Assembly: GCA_027563935.2 (NCBI GenBank)
Contig: JANVAS020000231.1
Location: 14,278,001 to 14,342,000, forward strand
Direction: 5' to 3'
Source: Costus lasius
Lineage: Eukaryota; Streptophyta; Magnoliopsida; Zingiberales; Costaceae
Length of the DNA stretch: 64,000 nt
Both the position numbers and the translations under genes were made by a program. The notes under the pieces are model-generated. The model searched no databases. It worked only from the letters and a program-made list of their open reading frames with translations, and had not been told where the DNA came from. Numbering within the stretch: the first letter of the stretch is position 1; every line of letters begins with the position of its first letter. Positions 32,190 through 42,959 of this stretch are shown here, one piece after another.

Positions 32190-33905
32190 ATTTTTGGGTA
32201 GGGCTACTTTTCATAAAAAAAAAATTCAAAAATTGCATTTCTTGTTTTCTACTTGTTATTGCTTTTTTTGCCTCCAGATTCAGAAATCTTCAAGAGCAAC
32301 TGTCTTCCACCACTAGCCACCACTGCATCTACCTCTAACATCACTGTATCCAGCCGTCGACACTGGATTATACCATCTACAGATTCTTATTTCTTCTACT
32401 GCCTCTTATTCCATTGATTTGATTTATTTATGCAGCAGACTCTTCATTAGTGACTGATTTTTATCTATGCAGCATTATTTCTGGCACCCACCGGCCGACG
32501 ATCTCACCTCCAGGACTGTGGTCTCTAGCAGGCCACTAGAGATTACTCACTCTACTGTCGGCACCACCACCATCATTGCTAGCAGCTTTTCAGACAGCAT
32601 TTGTTCCACCTCTGCTTCTTGCCTGCTCGACTCTTTCCACCGGCATCCTCTTCAGACCTCCGGCGACATCTCTGATTTTCCCTTGAGAAAATTATTTTTA
32701 TCATTATTATTTTTGAGACTGTTTTTGATCTGAGCCTTATGTGAGCCTTATGTACCTTAAATTTTGCAGAAAATTTTCACAAGGCACATCTTTGGACCCA
32801 GCTGCATTAACCTGACAATGATTGAGCATGATCTATATAGTTTTGTGAGTATCACTTGCACTCTCTTATTAATGACTATTTCTTATAGTGCATCTTTGAC
32901 TTTATCATATTTATACTACTTATTGGTTTTCTCTTGAGAAATGATTTTATGGATATATGGAACTCATTGTTTTGATGATGATATTATTCAAATTTGTTGT
33001 TAAAATTGATGAAAGCATATGATCCACTTTCTTCTATATGATGGCATGATTTATTGATAAAATGTCTTCCTTGCTGATGTGAGTATTTATACTTGTGATT
33101 AGAGAAAAACCCTATCATGTTAGATTTATTTCTTCAATGCATATCTATTCTTGAAATTTGACATTGGTTGATGCATGAAATTTTGGGTAGATGTGTTATT
33201 TGAAGAATAAGATCTAAAGGTGAAACTACTCCTTTAAATAAAATGAGCATATGAGTATGATTTGTGAATTGATTTCAATTGATCAACCTAGTAGATGTTT
33301 AGTCTATTTTGCTATTAGTTGGGAAAGAAGAATCCAAGATCCATAAAAATAGTGAGAGACTCTCCTACTTGGCACTATGTAAAATTGATAGTGGTACCTA
33401 AGACATGGGTTGAAGTCTATGCATGAAAAATAATGAGAGATAAAAAGAATAAGACTCCTCTACTTGGCACTGTGTAAAATTGATAGTGGTACCGAAGACA
33501 AGGGTTGAAGTCAAAAATAAAAAGAGTGTATCTAAGTGGGTATATGCCATCTTTACAAAAACAAACAAAATGCATAAAAAAAAATTATATGTGGAAAAAG
33601 ATCTTGGAAACCTAATTTCTGTAAATAAAAGCATGATAGATTTGAACTGAAAATTGGGTGAAATCATGATATTGAAAATTCTATTTATTATATAAGTTGC
33701 AAAGTTTTATTTGATTGAGTTGTGGATCTAGAGGATTGAATTCTAAGGATGATATGTTTACTTGAAGTTTTGTGAAACAATTGATGAAATTTTTCATTGA
33801 TGGATTGTATTTTAGAAATTTATTGAGCATAAAAAGGTTATTCTTTTAATCAAGTTTTGATTTTTGCTTGAGGACAAGCAAAGTTTGAGCCTTATGTATT
33901 TTAAT
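32190..33905 (+). repeat. Inverted fragment of an Athila 3' untranslated region
   Basis: From about 33250 to 33905 the plus strand matches the reverse complement of about 23600-24260, ending with GCTTGAGGACAAGCAAAG. It is therefore the 3' end of a related element lying in the opposite orientation, without its LTR. It has a local tandem duplication of about 90 bp (33358-33417 against 33449-33513, sharing CTCCTACTTGGCACT). 32190-33250 is noncoding, with no identified match. Confidence 0.7.
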
Positions 33906-34190
33906 CAAGTTTTCATTTGAACTTGATTTAGTCCCTAGTGCTATATGGTCCAGTATAATTCTTACTGGGACCATAGCATATTAAAAGGGGCTTAGCACTC
34001 AAGTATGTACTGCAGCAATATCATCTGATCTTGGAGATCATGGATAAAGATGATGATTCAAATTTACAAAAATAAACACAGATAGCAATTTAGAAAAACC
34101 CGCTGACATAGCCTCTGGCGCAGCGGAAGCTAAATAAGTCATACTAGAGACATGAGACAGAATAAATTCAGTTGCCCTTGGTCTTAGTGT
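33906..34190 (+). pseudogene. Copia-1 C-terminal pol remnant
   Basis: About 285 bp before the polypurine tract. Around 34085-34130 a decayed segment lines up with the NLADLLTKPLAQ end of the intact Angela-like RNase H. The rest is unreadable. A hairpin with GCTAT and GGTCC arms lies at about 33940-33980. Confidence 0.5.
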
Positions 34191-34201
34191 AAGTGGGAGA
34201 T
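34191..34201 (+). other. Polypurine tract of copia-1
   Basis: AAGTGGGAGAT directly before the 3' LTR (TGTTAGTG). Confidence 0.85.
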
Positions 34202-35086
34202 TGTTAGTGTTAATGCCCTGCAAACCAATGTATGGACTTGGTCCGGCATTATTTGAATGTGCTTTGATAAAATTGATATAATCAATTGAGGCATGGTCGT
34301 TATTATGCAAATTAATTTACCTGCGTTGATGTATTGAATTACATAATTAATGTCCAATGAATTTGGTTGGATCCATTCTCATAAGTCATCCCTAGTCAAG
34401 GTGCCTTAGCCGATATGGGACAGCTTTAGTGCATGTGAGATTGGTGTATGGGCTGATTAGGTGCAGGGCATAGTAACGCAGACATACATGTGCACTGGAT
34501 GCATTGGAGTGATCCACCGTGAGGATTGACTTGTCTAGTCAACAAGTCAATCCCATTTGCAAGAGGTTTGCATTGATCCTTGGACTTGAGGTATTCGTGT
34601 CTAAATTTGATGATGGATGTGTTTTGATGCACTCTTACGTCTGTCTGTAAATGGGAGACCAAAACGATTGTAATTGGGCGCATCATAAGTCACATAGAGA
34701 CATGAATGACCAATAGTAGGATTTACCCCTTCCTTAATTGGAAGCGTGATATCCACTTTGGGGCTCCCACTTCATTGGTGCATGACAGGAATGTGTGGCC
34801 ACACTAGTTGAGTCATGACCAATAGATTGGATTATTAAATATGAGACTAAATCCAATGGCGGGATATCAGTTTAGGCAAAGGGATCTAGAATGCATGAGA
34901 ATCCTCGTTGCTTGTCAGGGAGTTGTTGCCAGATGACTTTAATCCTATGACATGGGTAGTAGTGATGTGTTGCTAGATACCTCCCACTACTTATGATGTT
35001 TCATCATCATTGCCATCGTCATGTAGAACCTACGGGGTCACATGCAATAGACTCTTGACGTTGTATTTTGATCTGGATATCTTGGA

Positions 35087-35091
35087 ATATA

Positions 35092-35139
<48 letters not shown>
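35087..35139. repeat. (AT)n microsatellite inside copia-1 3' LTR
   Basis: About 50 bp of AT dinucleotides with one GT. The matching site in the 5' LTR (about 17050) has only about 14 bp, so it grew after insertion. Confidence 0.95.
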
Positions 35140-35141
<2 letters not shown>

Positions 35142-35284
35142 AGTTCATTTTGATCTTAAGTCCAAGACAGATTCATGGTTGAATCTGAGTCCAATTGGGA
35201 TTCATGGGTTTATGTATATCCTGGTCAAGTATGTACTCTATATGGGAGTTGAACTTGGATTTGAGACTATAAACCATGTTGGAT

Positions 35285-35860
35285 ACGAATCCTAATTTAA
35301 TTAGGAGTTGGAATCCTAATCCTATTAGGAATTGGAATCCTAATCCAACTAGGAGTTGGAATCCTAATTTAATTAGGAGTTAGAATCCTAATCCTATTAG
35401 GAATTGGAATCCTAATCCAACTAGGAGTTAGAATCCTAATTTAATTAGAAGTTGGAATCCTAACCCTACTAGGAAATAAAGTCCTATTCCAACTAAGAGT
35501 TGGAATCCTAATTTAATTAGGAGTTGGAATCCTAATTCTACTAGGAGTGAGAATCCTAATCTAGTTATGATTCAAATCCTAATAAGAATTTGGTTATGGA
35601 TAAGGCCCATAGTGGTTGGGCGCAAATCCTAATCCAACTAGGATTCAAATCCTAATGAGAATTGGATATGGATACGGCCCATAGTGATTGGGCGCAAATC
35701 CTAATCCAAGCCCATAGTGGTTGGGCGCAAATCCTAATCCAACTAGGATTCAAATCCTAATGAGAATTGGATATGGATACGGCCCATAGTGATTGGGCGC
35801 AAATCCTAATCCAATTAGGATTCAAATCGTAATCCAATAAGGATTTTATTCATGGGCCTA
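35285..35860 (+). repeat. Expanded palindrome array in copia-1 3' LTR
   Basis: Same unit type as 17205-17580, with more copies of CCTAAT...ATTAGG and CCTAATCCAACTAGG-type units. Confidence 0.85.
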
Positions 35861-36692
35861 ATTAGTGTTGAAATCCAAATCCAATTAGGGATTGTGGATT
35901 AAATCTAATTGAGGCAAGATTGGAATCCTAATGGGAGTAGGATTCATCATTGGCGCATGGGTTAATTCCATACATGGAATTGGCGCCAATTGACCAATAA
36001 ATATGGATAGTCCTAATTAGATTGGAACTCAAATATCCCCTCTAGATATGGTAAGAAGTTAGAATTGTTTCCAAGCTTCTTCATGCGCCAATTCAAGGAG
36101 GTGTGTGGCTGATCTCTTATGGCAATTCCTTGGAGGAATTGTGCCAAGAACAAATAAGGAATGAGGGAAGGCGGCTATGGCATGGTTGGTTACAAAAGAA
36201 GGGGTATGCGCTCCCTCTTTGGACACTCAACGTGTGTAGAATTCTTCTTCAAGGCAAGGCGACTTCTACTTGGAGTTGCGCAAGCATATTGAAGCCCTAA
36301 CCGCCCTCTTCTTCCTTAGTTGCGCCACCATCCCTCTTCATCCTTGTGTGGCCGAGAGTCTCCAAGCAAGGGACTTGTTGGCGTGAAGAACAAAGGGAGA
36401 AGAAGAAGGAGAATCCAAGAGGTGATCTTCTCTTCCCGAGGCTAGCACCAAGCGTGGAAGGGAGCAACGTTGAGAAGGTCGACGCGTGGATACTTGTAGA
36501 GGACAAGCACTTGAGCGTCTTCAACTTGGCATCATCGACTTGACAAGCTATAGAGGTACAAACTCTTAACACATCCTTGTGTTCTCTCTCTCGCATGGAT
36601 CCTTGGGAAAGGAATGTGTTTCGAGTGTAATGCTTCTTCCGCTGCGTCCTGGGACTGCAAAAATTTTAAATTACACCCGGCATTCCCCAACA

Positions 36693-36697
36693 GTTGA
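36693..36697. repeat. Target-site duplication GTTGA, right (copia-1)
   Basis: Matches 16160-16164. Confidence 0.93.
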
Positions 36698-37247
36698 AGC
36701 ACTCTAGGAGAAATTTATTAAGAGGAGTCTTGGATTTGAAAAAGCATTTCTTTCCCTTCTTGATTTGTGTTTTAGTTCTTGAATTGAATTTGTTGTATTT
36801 TACTAATTGTTGGAGATGCTCTTGGAAGGGACCTCATAGTTAGTTTATTTTACTCCTTTCATTTAGGATTTGGGGAAGTGGTTCTCATAGGAGAAGGGTG
36901 AGATCACTTAGTGTAAACCTTAATTAAAGAAGAAAATAAAACTAGTAGTGTGTTGGAAATCCTAGGTGGGGAGTCTAGGTATTGAATGAAGGCATTGAGG
37001 TTGAACCACTATAAATCACTTGTTTGCATTGCTTATTTGTGTTGCTTTGAATTTCATGCTTACAAATTTAGTAACATTAGTTGTTAGCTAACTCTCATAA
37101 GTATAGTTCTTCTTCATAGCATAGTTTTTTTTCTCAATTGTTATAGTTATCTTTATTCTCTTTTATCTAGATTAGAACAAAATCATAAAGTTAAAAAAAA
37201 TTGCTCAATACACAATTCACCCCCTCTTGTGTGTTAATTCCTTTTCA
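36698..37247 (+). repeat. SIRE-like copia LTR, right half
   Basis: Continues 15343-16164 and ends with the CAATTCACCCCCTCTTGTG stretch typical of SIRE-like LTR ends, followed by a decayed primer-binding site at 37249-37261 (TTAGTATTAGAGC against TTGGTATCAGAGC). Confidence 0.65.
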
Positions 37248-37306
37248 TTTAGTATTAGAGCCAGGTTTATAGGTTTAAACTTAACTTTTTTTTTTTATAG
37301 TTATTT

Positions 37307-37636
37307 ATGGCTACTTTTGATGCATCATCTTCACATGTTGTGGGACACTCTACGACTTGTCCACCTATGTTTGATGGCACACACTATACCTATTGGAAAT
37401 GTAGAATGAAAATTTTTCTTCAATCACTTGGATTAGATATTTGAGAGATGATTGACAATGATTATAAATCACCCTCAACACCTAGTACTACTTGGTCTCA
37501 AGAAGAAAGATAGTTGCACACATTGAATGCTAAAGCTATGAATGCTCTTTATTGTTCATTAAACAAAAATGAATTTAATCACATTTCTACATGTTCTAGT
37601 GCTCATGCAATTTGGCATATGCTTGAGGTAACTCAT
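37307..37636 (+). pseudogene. gag: SIRE-like gag, N-terminal part
   Basis: 110 codons from an ATG, with the SIRE-type start PPMFDGTHYTYWKCRMKIFLQ and later ALYCSLNKNEF and AHAIWHMLEV (DUF4219/UBN2 gag). Two in-frame stops are present: a TGA after GLDI, where Trp is usual, and a TAG after QEER. At 37636 the frame is cut by element E. The next codon of the same frame is at 43806, and only the duplicated CTCAT lies between. Confidence 0.85.
37632..37636. repeat. Target-site duplication CTCAT, left (element E)
   Basis: Repeated at 43801-43805. The SIRE-like gag frame joins exactly if one copy is removed. Confidence 0.92.
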
Positions 37637-37989
37637 TGATGGAGTCAATGATGACGATATTTGTGCCCCGGTACCCCTGTTGAGGGAAAAATGGTTCGAT
37701 TTTAAGTTCATTTAAAATGTCATGCGACAATTTGAAATTCACCTTATGGATATAAGACTTTTATTTAAGTGGGTTATGGCTTTCAATGAACGCAAGCATT
37801 CATTGTAATTTACCCCTAAGTAGCTTAGGACACCTTTGATTAAGAGATCTAAACATATAAAATCAAAAATAAAAATAAAAATAAATATTCGGAAGAACAA
37901 TATCATTCATTAATAACATCTGCCATAAAGGCTTATAATTTCATTACAAAGTTCATCATTAGCCAAATGATGACTAGATGATAAAATTT

Positions 37990-38420
37990 TGAAGATGACT
38001 GAATATCTAGCATTTAGAGAGTTTGCAAATATTCGAACTTGACAAATACTCGGTCTCAATGACTTGTGAGTATTAATTTCAATAAAAAAGATCTGTCTCC
38101 TTTAGGATGTGAAATAATTGTTTAGCCTTAGCGTACAATTATTCCGTAATTGGAAAATCCATTCCGTTGGGAAAGTGAGATAACTATTTAGCTTTGGCGT
38201 ATAATCATCTCTTAATGGATTTTTGTCCCCTTGAGGACATAGAGTAGTTATTTAGCCTTGGCGTATAACTATACTCTGACTAATATTCATCCTTTTGGAG
38301 GCATAAGAAGATCTTCATTTCAATTGATAAATATTCGGCCTGTAAAAAGACATGTGAATATTTATCTATTTTGAGTAGGATAGATATTCTTTTTGTGAAT
38401 ATCTATTTGATTTCAAGTTC
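37990..38420 (-). repeat. Hairpin array in element E
   Basis: Several spaced inverted repeats with unlike stems: AATACTC/GAGTATT, AATAATTG/CAATTATT, GTTAT/ATAAC around a TTTAGCCTTGGCGTA centre, and an 11-bp perfect stem GATAAATATTC/GAATATTTATC. It occupies the position of the GNRA-type array in copy A (10301-11040). Confidence 0.65.
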
Positions 38421-38453
38421 GATAAATTTGATTTCAGCTGCGAATGATACTAT

Positions 38454-38519
38454 AACAATATTGAGGAACTACTCCCCGATACATAGTATCGACGTACACA
38501 CCTCCCAAACAATATTGTT
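38454..38519 (-). other. Two-helix motif, element E copy
   Basis: Minus strand: AACAATATTG, 18-nt TTTGGGAGGTGTGTACGT, hairpin CGATAC/GTATCG with loop TAT (15 nt), 13-nt GGGAGTAGTTCCT, CAATATTGTT. P1 is a perfect 10-bp helix here, the longest of the four copies. Confidence 0.7.
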
Positions 38520-39187
38520 AGCATCATGTAACAGCTTAGAGAGTTGATGTATTCTGGATAAGCCTTTGAAAAGCTAAATGTTGGAAATGTATGAATGGGT
38601 TTTCCAGTCAAATGTGCGAAATAGAAGAACGGGCTCTCGGGCTAAATATTCAAACTAGAAGAATGAGCCATTGGGCCAGACGACTAATTTGGACTAAATG
38701 TTCTAGTGAATCAAGCCAAATTATAAAGTTGGATTCAAGTTAAGTCAAATAAAGTTTCTATATGATCATATTCATCTGTGACAAATCAAGTTGGGCCAAG
38801 TTGTAGTACAACTTTGCCAATATAGATTCAACCCAATTTGATCTAACTCGATTTATTTGATTTATCGCTTCATTAGACGAAAGGAGCAAGTGGTCCAATT
38901 GTTGACTTGCTGCGGGGCTCATCACTTAGTAGCATTTTCATGATGAAGGTGAATTTTAACGTCTCAATATGAACACCACCATCGGACGGTAAAGCGGCTG
39001 AAGCATATAGAATAGTGAGCTTTACAGTAAATGTGAGTTGCGCCAAATGATCTTGGCGACAATTCCTGGTGATCCGGCAAGGATAGCAGAGGCAGAGATT
39101 CATAGTAACAGAATGATTACACTCCAGAGTTTACAGCAGATCAATGGCAATTTGGTGCCGGACGATGTCAGGAACAATATTGAAGCG
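38520..39187. other. Element E interior without genes
   Basis: AT-rich sequence with GGGCC-type and CAAGTTGGGCCAAG motifs. I see no gene or clear repeat in it. Confidence 0.5.
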
Positions 39188-39835
39188 AAGGTTGCCGGAA
39201 AATTATTCATTTCCGGCGATCCAAATGTCCGATGGTTGGATCTCTTTGGTTGTCATTCCGCACACTTAAGGAGAAAGTATGACCAAATTTTCAGCTTAAT
39301 CGGATGGTCGGATGTCGCGTTCGTAAAATAGAACCTCAAAGGTGTATCAATAAAAGACGAGAATGGAAGATCGTCGGAAAATCATTCGTTTCCAGCGATC
39401 CAGCCGTCGGATGACCGGATGCTTTTGGCCATAGGTGCGCAGGCCCGTTGGTAGGATGTGGCTAAAATCTCAGCATGATCGGATCCTCGGATGTGGAGAT
39501 CGACAAGAAGAACTTCAAGTGTATTTGCAGAAAGCGAGAAACGAAGATCGCCGGAAAATCATTCGATTCCGGCGATCTAGCCGTCGGATGACCGGATATT
39601 TCTGGTCATAGGTTCGCACTTTCGAGGAGAAGCTGTGGCTAAAAGCTCAGCCCAATCCGATGGCCGGATGTTGAGTTCGACGTGGACAAGTGTCAGGTGT
39701 TCGTGGCTGAAAAACAGAATAGAGATTGCCGAAAAATCTCTCGGTTCCAGCGATCCAGCCATCAGATAGTTGGATTCTTCTGACCATAAGTTCGCAGACT
39801 TGAGGATAAGGTTTCCCCAAAGTTTCAGTTTGAGA
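39188..39835 (+). repeat. 178-bp tandem repeat, about 3.6 copies
   Basis: Units start near 39188, 39370, 39549 and 39726, each opening with a GCCGGAAAATCATTCG-type block and GGCGATCCAGCCGTCGGATG. In units 1 and 3 the opening forms an 8-bp hairpin (CGCCGGAA/TTCCGGCG in unit 3). Confidence 0.8.
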
Positions 39836-40754
39836 ATAGTATTCTTCAGAGGAGACAGTGGGTGCAACATGACAATTGTATCTTCTGTTTTTGTGTTCGT
39901 CGTTTCCATATCACCTCGTCTCAGCGAGGAGGACGTCAATATTAAAGATAAATCAAGTTAGCTTCTTTCGGGACAAAGAGCCTATAGCTAGGGAACTTCA
40001 GTTGCAGCATGGAATAGGCTATCTTGCTGAGCGTTGAGGATCAGCGCAAACGGGAGTGGATAATGGCAGCCGTAACATCTCATCTTGCCAAGCGAGCGTT
40101 AAAGTTAGAATTTTTTTTTTGATTACCAAGTCAAAATTTCGTAATTGAACTTTTAATTTCTTATTAAATCGAGTCCGACTAAATCGGCCACGAATTTTCC
40201 AAATCACCAAATAAAACAAATCCCTTTATAAATAAAGTGTTGTTGATGCAGCCAGATAATTCACAATTGCCGCCGTTCTATACCCGACCCTCATAGTTAA
40301 TACAAGATTTTACTGGCATCCAGCGAAGGTTATTTTTGAGGTAAATCAATCGATCCCTTCTTCAAGTTGAAGAGATTTTCATACGCGACCTTTGTTTTCT
40401 TACCTTTCCTCCATTACGGTGTCCGCATGCATGATAGAAATTTATTCCGCTTGTCATCTTCTCATCAAGAAATTAATTCACTCAGGTATTGAAATTCAGC
40501 AAGTTCTGATTGATGTATTATCAATATACTATGCAAACTATACAGTGATTAATTTTAGCCGAAATCCTGATATCAATTTTGGCTTTTACATAATAGTTTC
40601 AATCTCGCCGACGTATTCAATTTTGGCTTGTAAGATTAAGCCTTGGCAAGCGATGCTAAATCTTGTGTTACAGTAGTAGAATTCATACCGGAATCATCAT
40701 CTTGGAAACGGAAAATAATTATTTCCCCTCCTTCTCTGATAGCATAATTTGTTT
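39836..40754. other. Element E interior, no gene seen
   Basis: Contains a TATA-like TTTATAAATAAAG near 40214, but no supported coding frame. Confidence 0.5.
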
Positions 40755-40982
40755 AAACCAGAGTTTTCTTCTCCATCAGATTTTATTTACGGGAGTTTCT
40801 TTCTCCATCAATAGTTTTGATATCAGAGTTTTCCTTCTCCGTTAACAATTTTATTTACCGAAGTTTTCTTCTCCGTCAATAGTTTTGATATCAGAGTTTG
40901 CCTTCTCCGTTAGCAATTTTATTTACCGGAGTTTTCTTCTCCGTCAATAGTTTTGATATCGGAGTTTGCCTTCTCCGTTGGA
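40755..40982 (+). repeat. 62-bp tandem repeat, about 3.5 copies
   Basis: Repeats of GAGTTTTCTTCTCCGTCAAT, then AGTTTTGATATC, GAGTTTGCCTTCTCCGTTAG and CAATTTTATTTACCG. Confidence 0.85.
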
Positions 40983-41267
40983 TAGATCGAAAAAAAAGGA
41001 TGAACAAATGTGTTCTTGTCCTCGTCACTAGAGAAGAGAAGGCCAAAGGCCTCTCGCTTGCTGTGTTCATTGGAAGAGGAAGCCAAAGGCATTACGTGTT
41101 CCTTCTTGTTGTAGTCATCCGCCATCTCTTTTTCTTTCTTGCCAGCCGCCATGCAAAGTGCAAGGAATTACATGTTCCTTCACTTCGTCACTTTTTTTTC
41201 GAATCTCCACCCAGCCTCCCCTTTCTATGGGTAAGTTATTTTTTTCTTTTATAAGGGTATGTTTGGT
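40983..41267. other. Element E interior, pyrimidine/purine-skewed
   Basis: Has a direct repeat around GTGTTC and GGAAGAGGAAGCCAAAGGC-type words. The open frames here are compositional. No gene supported. Confidence 0.45.
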
Positions 41268-41409
41268 AGAGTGGAATCCACCGTGGAAAGGATGGAAACA
41301 TCAATGAATCTAGATGACCACCATGGAAAGGATGGAAACATCAATGAATCTAGATAGCTTCATCTATATTCATTAATGTTTTCATCCTTTCCACGGTGGA
41401 TTCCGCTCT
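41268..41409. repeat. Foldback with 47-bp arms
   Basis: Left arm AGAGTGGAATCCACCGTGGA (continuing to about 41316) pairs with a right arm ending TCCACGGTGGATTCCGCTCT at 41409. Between them the left arm is duplicated (41278-41316, 41317-41355). Preceded by GGGTATGTTTGGTAG, a start seen in plant MITEs. The right-arm block and its flank recur at 41507-41645. Confidence 0.75.
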
Positions 41410-41645
41410 AAAGTCCCTCTCTTGCGGTTCTCTTAACCGCATGTCTTCATCAATTGCACATGCCACGTAATTTTTCCTTTATTCTTTACTTCATCGTACT
41501 TTCATCTAGATTTATTAATGTTTCCATCCTTTCCACGATAAATTCCACTCTAAAGTTCCTCTCTTGCGATTCTCTTAACCGCATGTCTTCATCAACTGCA
41601 CATGCCACGTAATTTTTCCTTTATGCTTTACTTCATCGCATCACA
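41365..41645 (+). repeat. 140-bp tandem duplication
   Basis: 41365-41505 and 41507-41645 share TCCATCCTTTCCAC-type, CTCTTAACCGCATGTCTTCA and CACATGCCACGTAATTTTTC blocks with few changes. Confidence 0.85.
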
Positions 41646-42429
41646 CACATTATTTAATTTCCATCATGTCATAGTTTAAATTGTTGACTTTGACCAAATC
41701 ATTGATGGTGGCCAGAATCTAAATACTGTAGTTCATCATAAAATTACATTATCATTCTTTTCTTTATGCTCCGACCAGGTTGTGTATATGTCTTTTTCAC
41801 AATGATTGTATCATGGTCAAAACGCTCAAGGTTGATCAATAATTGATCATAGCCGAGGCTCGTATTTGGGCTAACGAATTAATGTATCATCAAATTGACT
41901 CAAATTCCACTTGATTATGAGATTGTGCATTGGCATTAAAATCAATTGTAGGCAAATTTATAATGACCCAAATTCCCCTTTCTTCCAATTCGCTTCATTC
42001 ACGTTCATGGTCAAAATCAACCCCTTTTTTGTTACCGGTTTTAGAATTACAACAATTATTCAAGAAAAAAATCCATTAATTCTTCTTTTTTTTAAGGGGA
42101 AATAAATACCTTCAACAACCCCTAGAAGACACTTGGGAAGACTCTCCAGGGCCTGGAGAAGCCACCCCAAAATTTTCAAGTAAAACGGAGTCCTGCATAG
42201 AGTTTCCCACCTAGGCCATGAAGTAGATCACGACTGTCACCACCACGGCGCATAGAAGCATGCCCGTGCCTCTACACACGGCCTCGACCGTGAAGCACTT
42301 GGTAGAAAATCGAGTCCCAAGCACAGAAGCCATCACGCTTGTGACACGGTTGCAGAAAAACGGAGGATCTCATGTGGAAGAAAGCAGGACCGTGAAGGAG
42401 TTCACGGCCGCACTAGCCTGGGCCATGTC
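41646..42429. other. Element E interior, no gene seen
   Basis: Mixed composition. An open frame begins at 42260 but runs into the 113-bp repeat and has no family resemblance. Confidence 0.45.
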
Positions 42430-42655
42430 AAGCTCGGCCCAGATCGATGCTACGCCTCACGCCCGTGACTTGACCGTGAAAGTCTCGGCCGAGTTCGTAG
42501 ATTCTGTTCACGCCCGTGAACGCAAGCACGACCCGACTTGACAAGCTCGGCCTAGATCGGCGCTACACCTCTTGCCCGTGATCTAACCGTGAAAGTCTCA
42601 GCTGAGTTCGCAGGTTTCGTTCACGCCCGTGAACGCATGCACGGCCCGGCTGTGA
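42430..42655 (+). repeat. 113-bp tandem repeat, two copies
   Basis: AAGCTCGGCCCAGATCG at about 42430 and AAGCTCGGCCTAGATCGG at about 42543. Each unit ends with the palindrome TTCACGCCCGTGAA. Confidence 0.85.
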
Positions 42656-42959
42656 ACAGCTCAAAAATTCAGATGGGTCCCACTCCTTATGATGTTTGAT
42701 ACTCCCAATGGTCCTCGCATCCTCCTGTTCATTGTGTGGGGATAATGAGCCCTTCCTCTGCTTCAACGGAGCCACTCCACCCAATCAACTTGTCCAACTT
42801 CCCTAGAGGACATCCCCAAGACATAGTGATAGATCGATACAACAACTGAGTGCTCAATACTGCCCAGGAGTCAGCCAACACCGTGCAGAACCAACCTACG
42901 ATTAGTCGATTTAGTTGCTTCGTGGTGGCTTGCTCGGAGATGGTGTGATGCCAATGGCC

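Larger units (their letters stand above)
16165..36692 (+). mobile_element. Copia-1: Angela-like copia element, old and internally invaded
   Basis: Plus orientation. LTRs at 16165-18510 and 34202-36692, a perfect primer-binding site, a polypurine tract and a GTTGA duplication define it. Its own interior is only about 18511-21297 and 33906-34201. The 12.6 kb between consists of Athila-type sequence. Gag, protease, integrase and a C-terminal RNase H remnant are heavily decayed, while the RT region is largely absent. The relics match the intact Angela-like element at 50660-59773. Confidence 0.93.
34202..36692 (+). repeat. Copia-1 3' LTR (2491 bp)
   Basis: Partner of 16165-18510. Longer because of more palindrome units (35285-35860), an (AT)n run and an extra copy of an 85-bp block near 35690-35790, but it lacks about 100 bp near 35995. 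It also lost the TATA sequence and part of the LTR-terminal hairpin. Confidence 0.93.

Noticed and set aside
32467..32733. 88-residue Ser/Thr-rich frame
   Set aside because: Lies in noncoding Athila-derived sequence without support from a homologous copy.
38454..38519. Hammerhead or twister ribozyme (retrozyme)
   Set aside because: The hammerhead core words (CTGATGA, GAAA) and the twister consensus as I remember it are absent, so I left it as an unassigned two-helix motif.
42260..42541. 93-residue frame in element E
   Set aside because: Runs into a 113-bp tandem repeat; no recognisable domain; not seen in another E copy.
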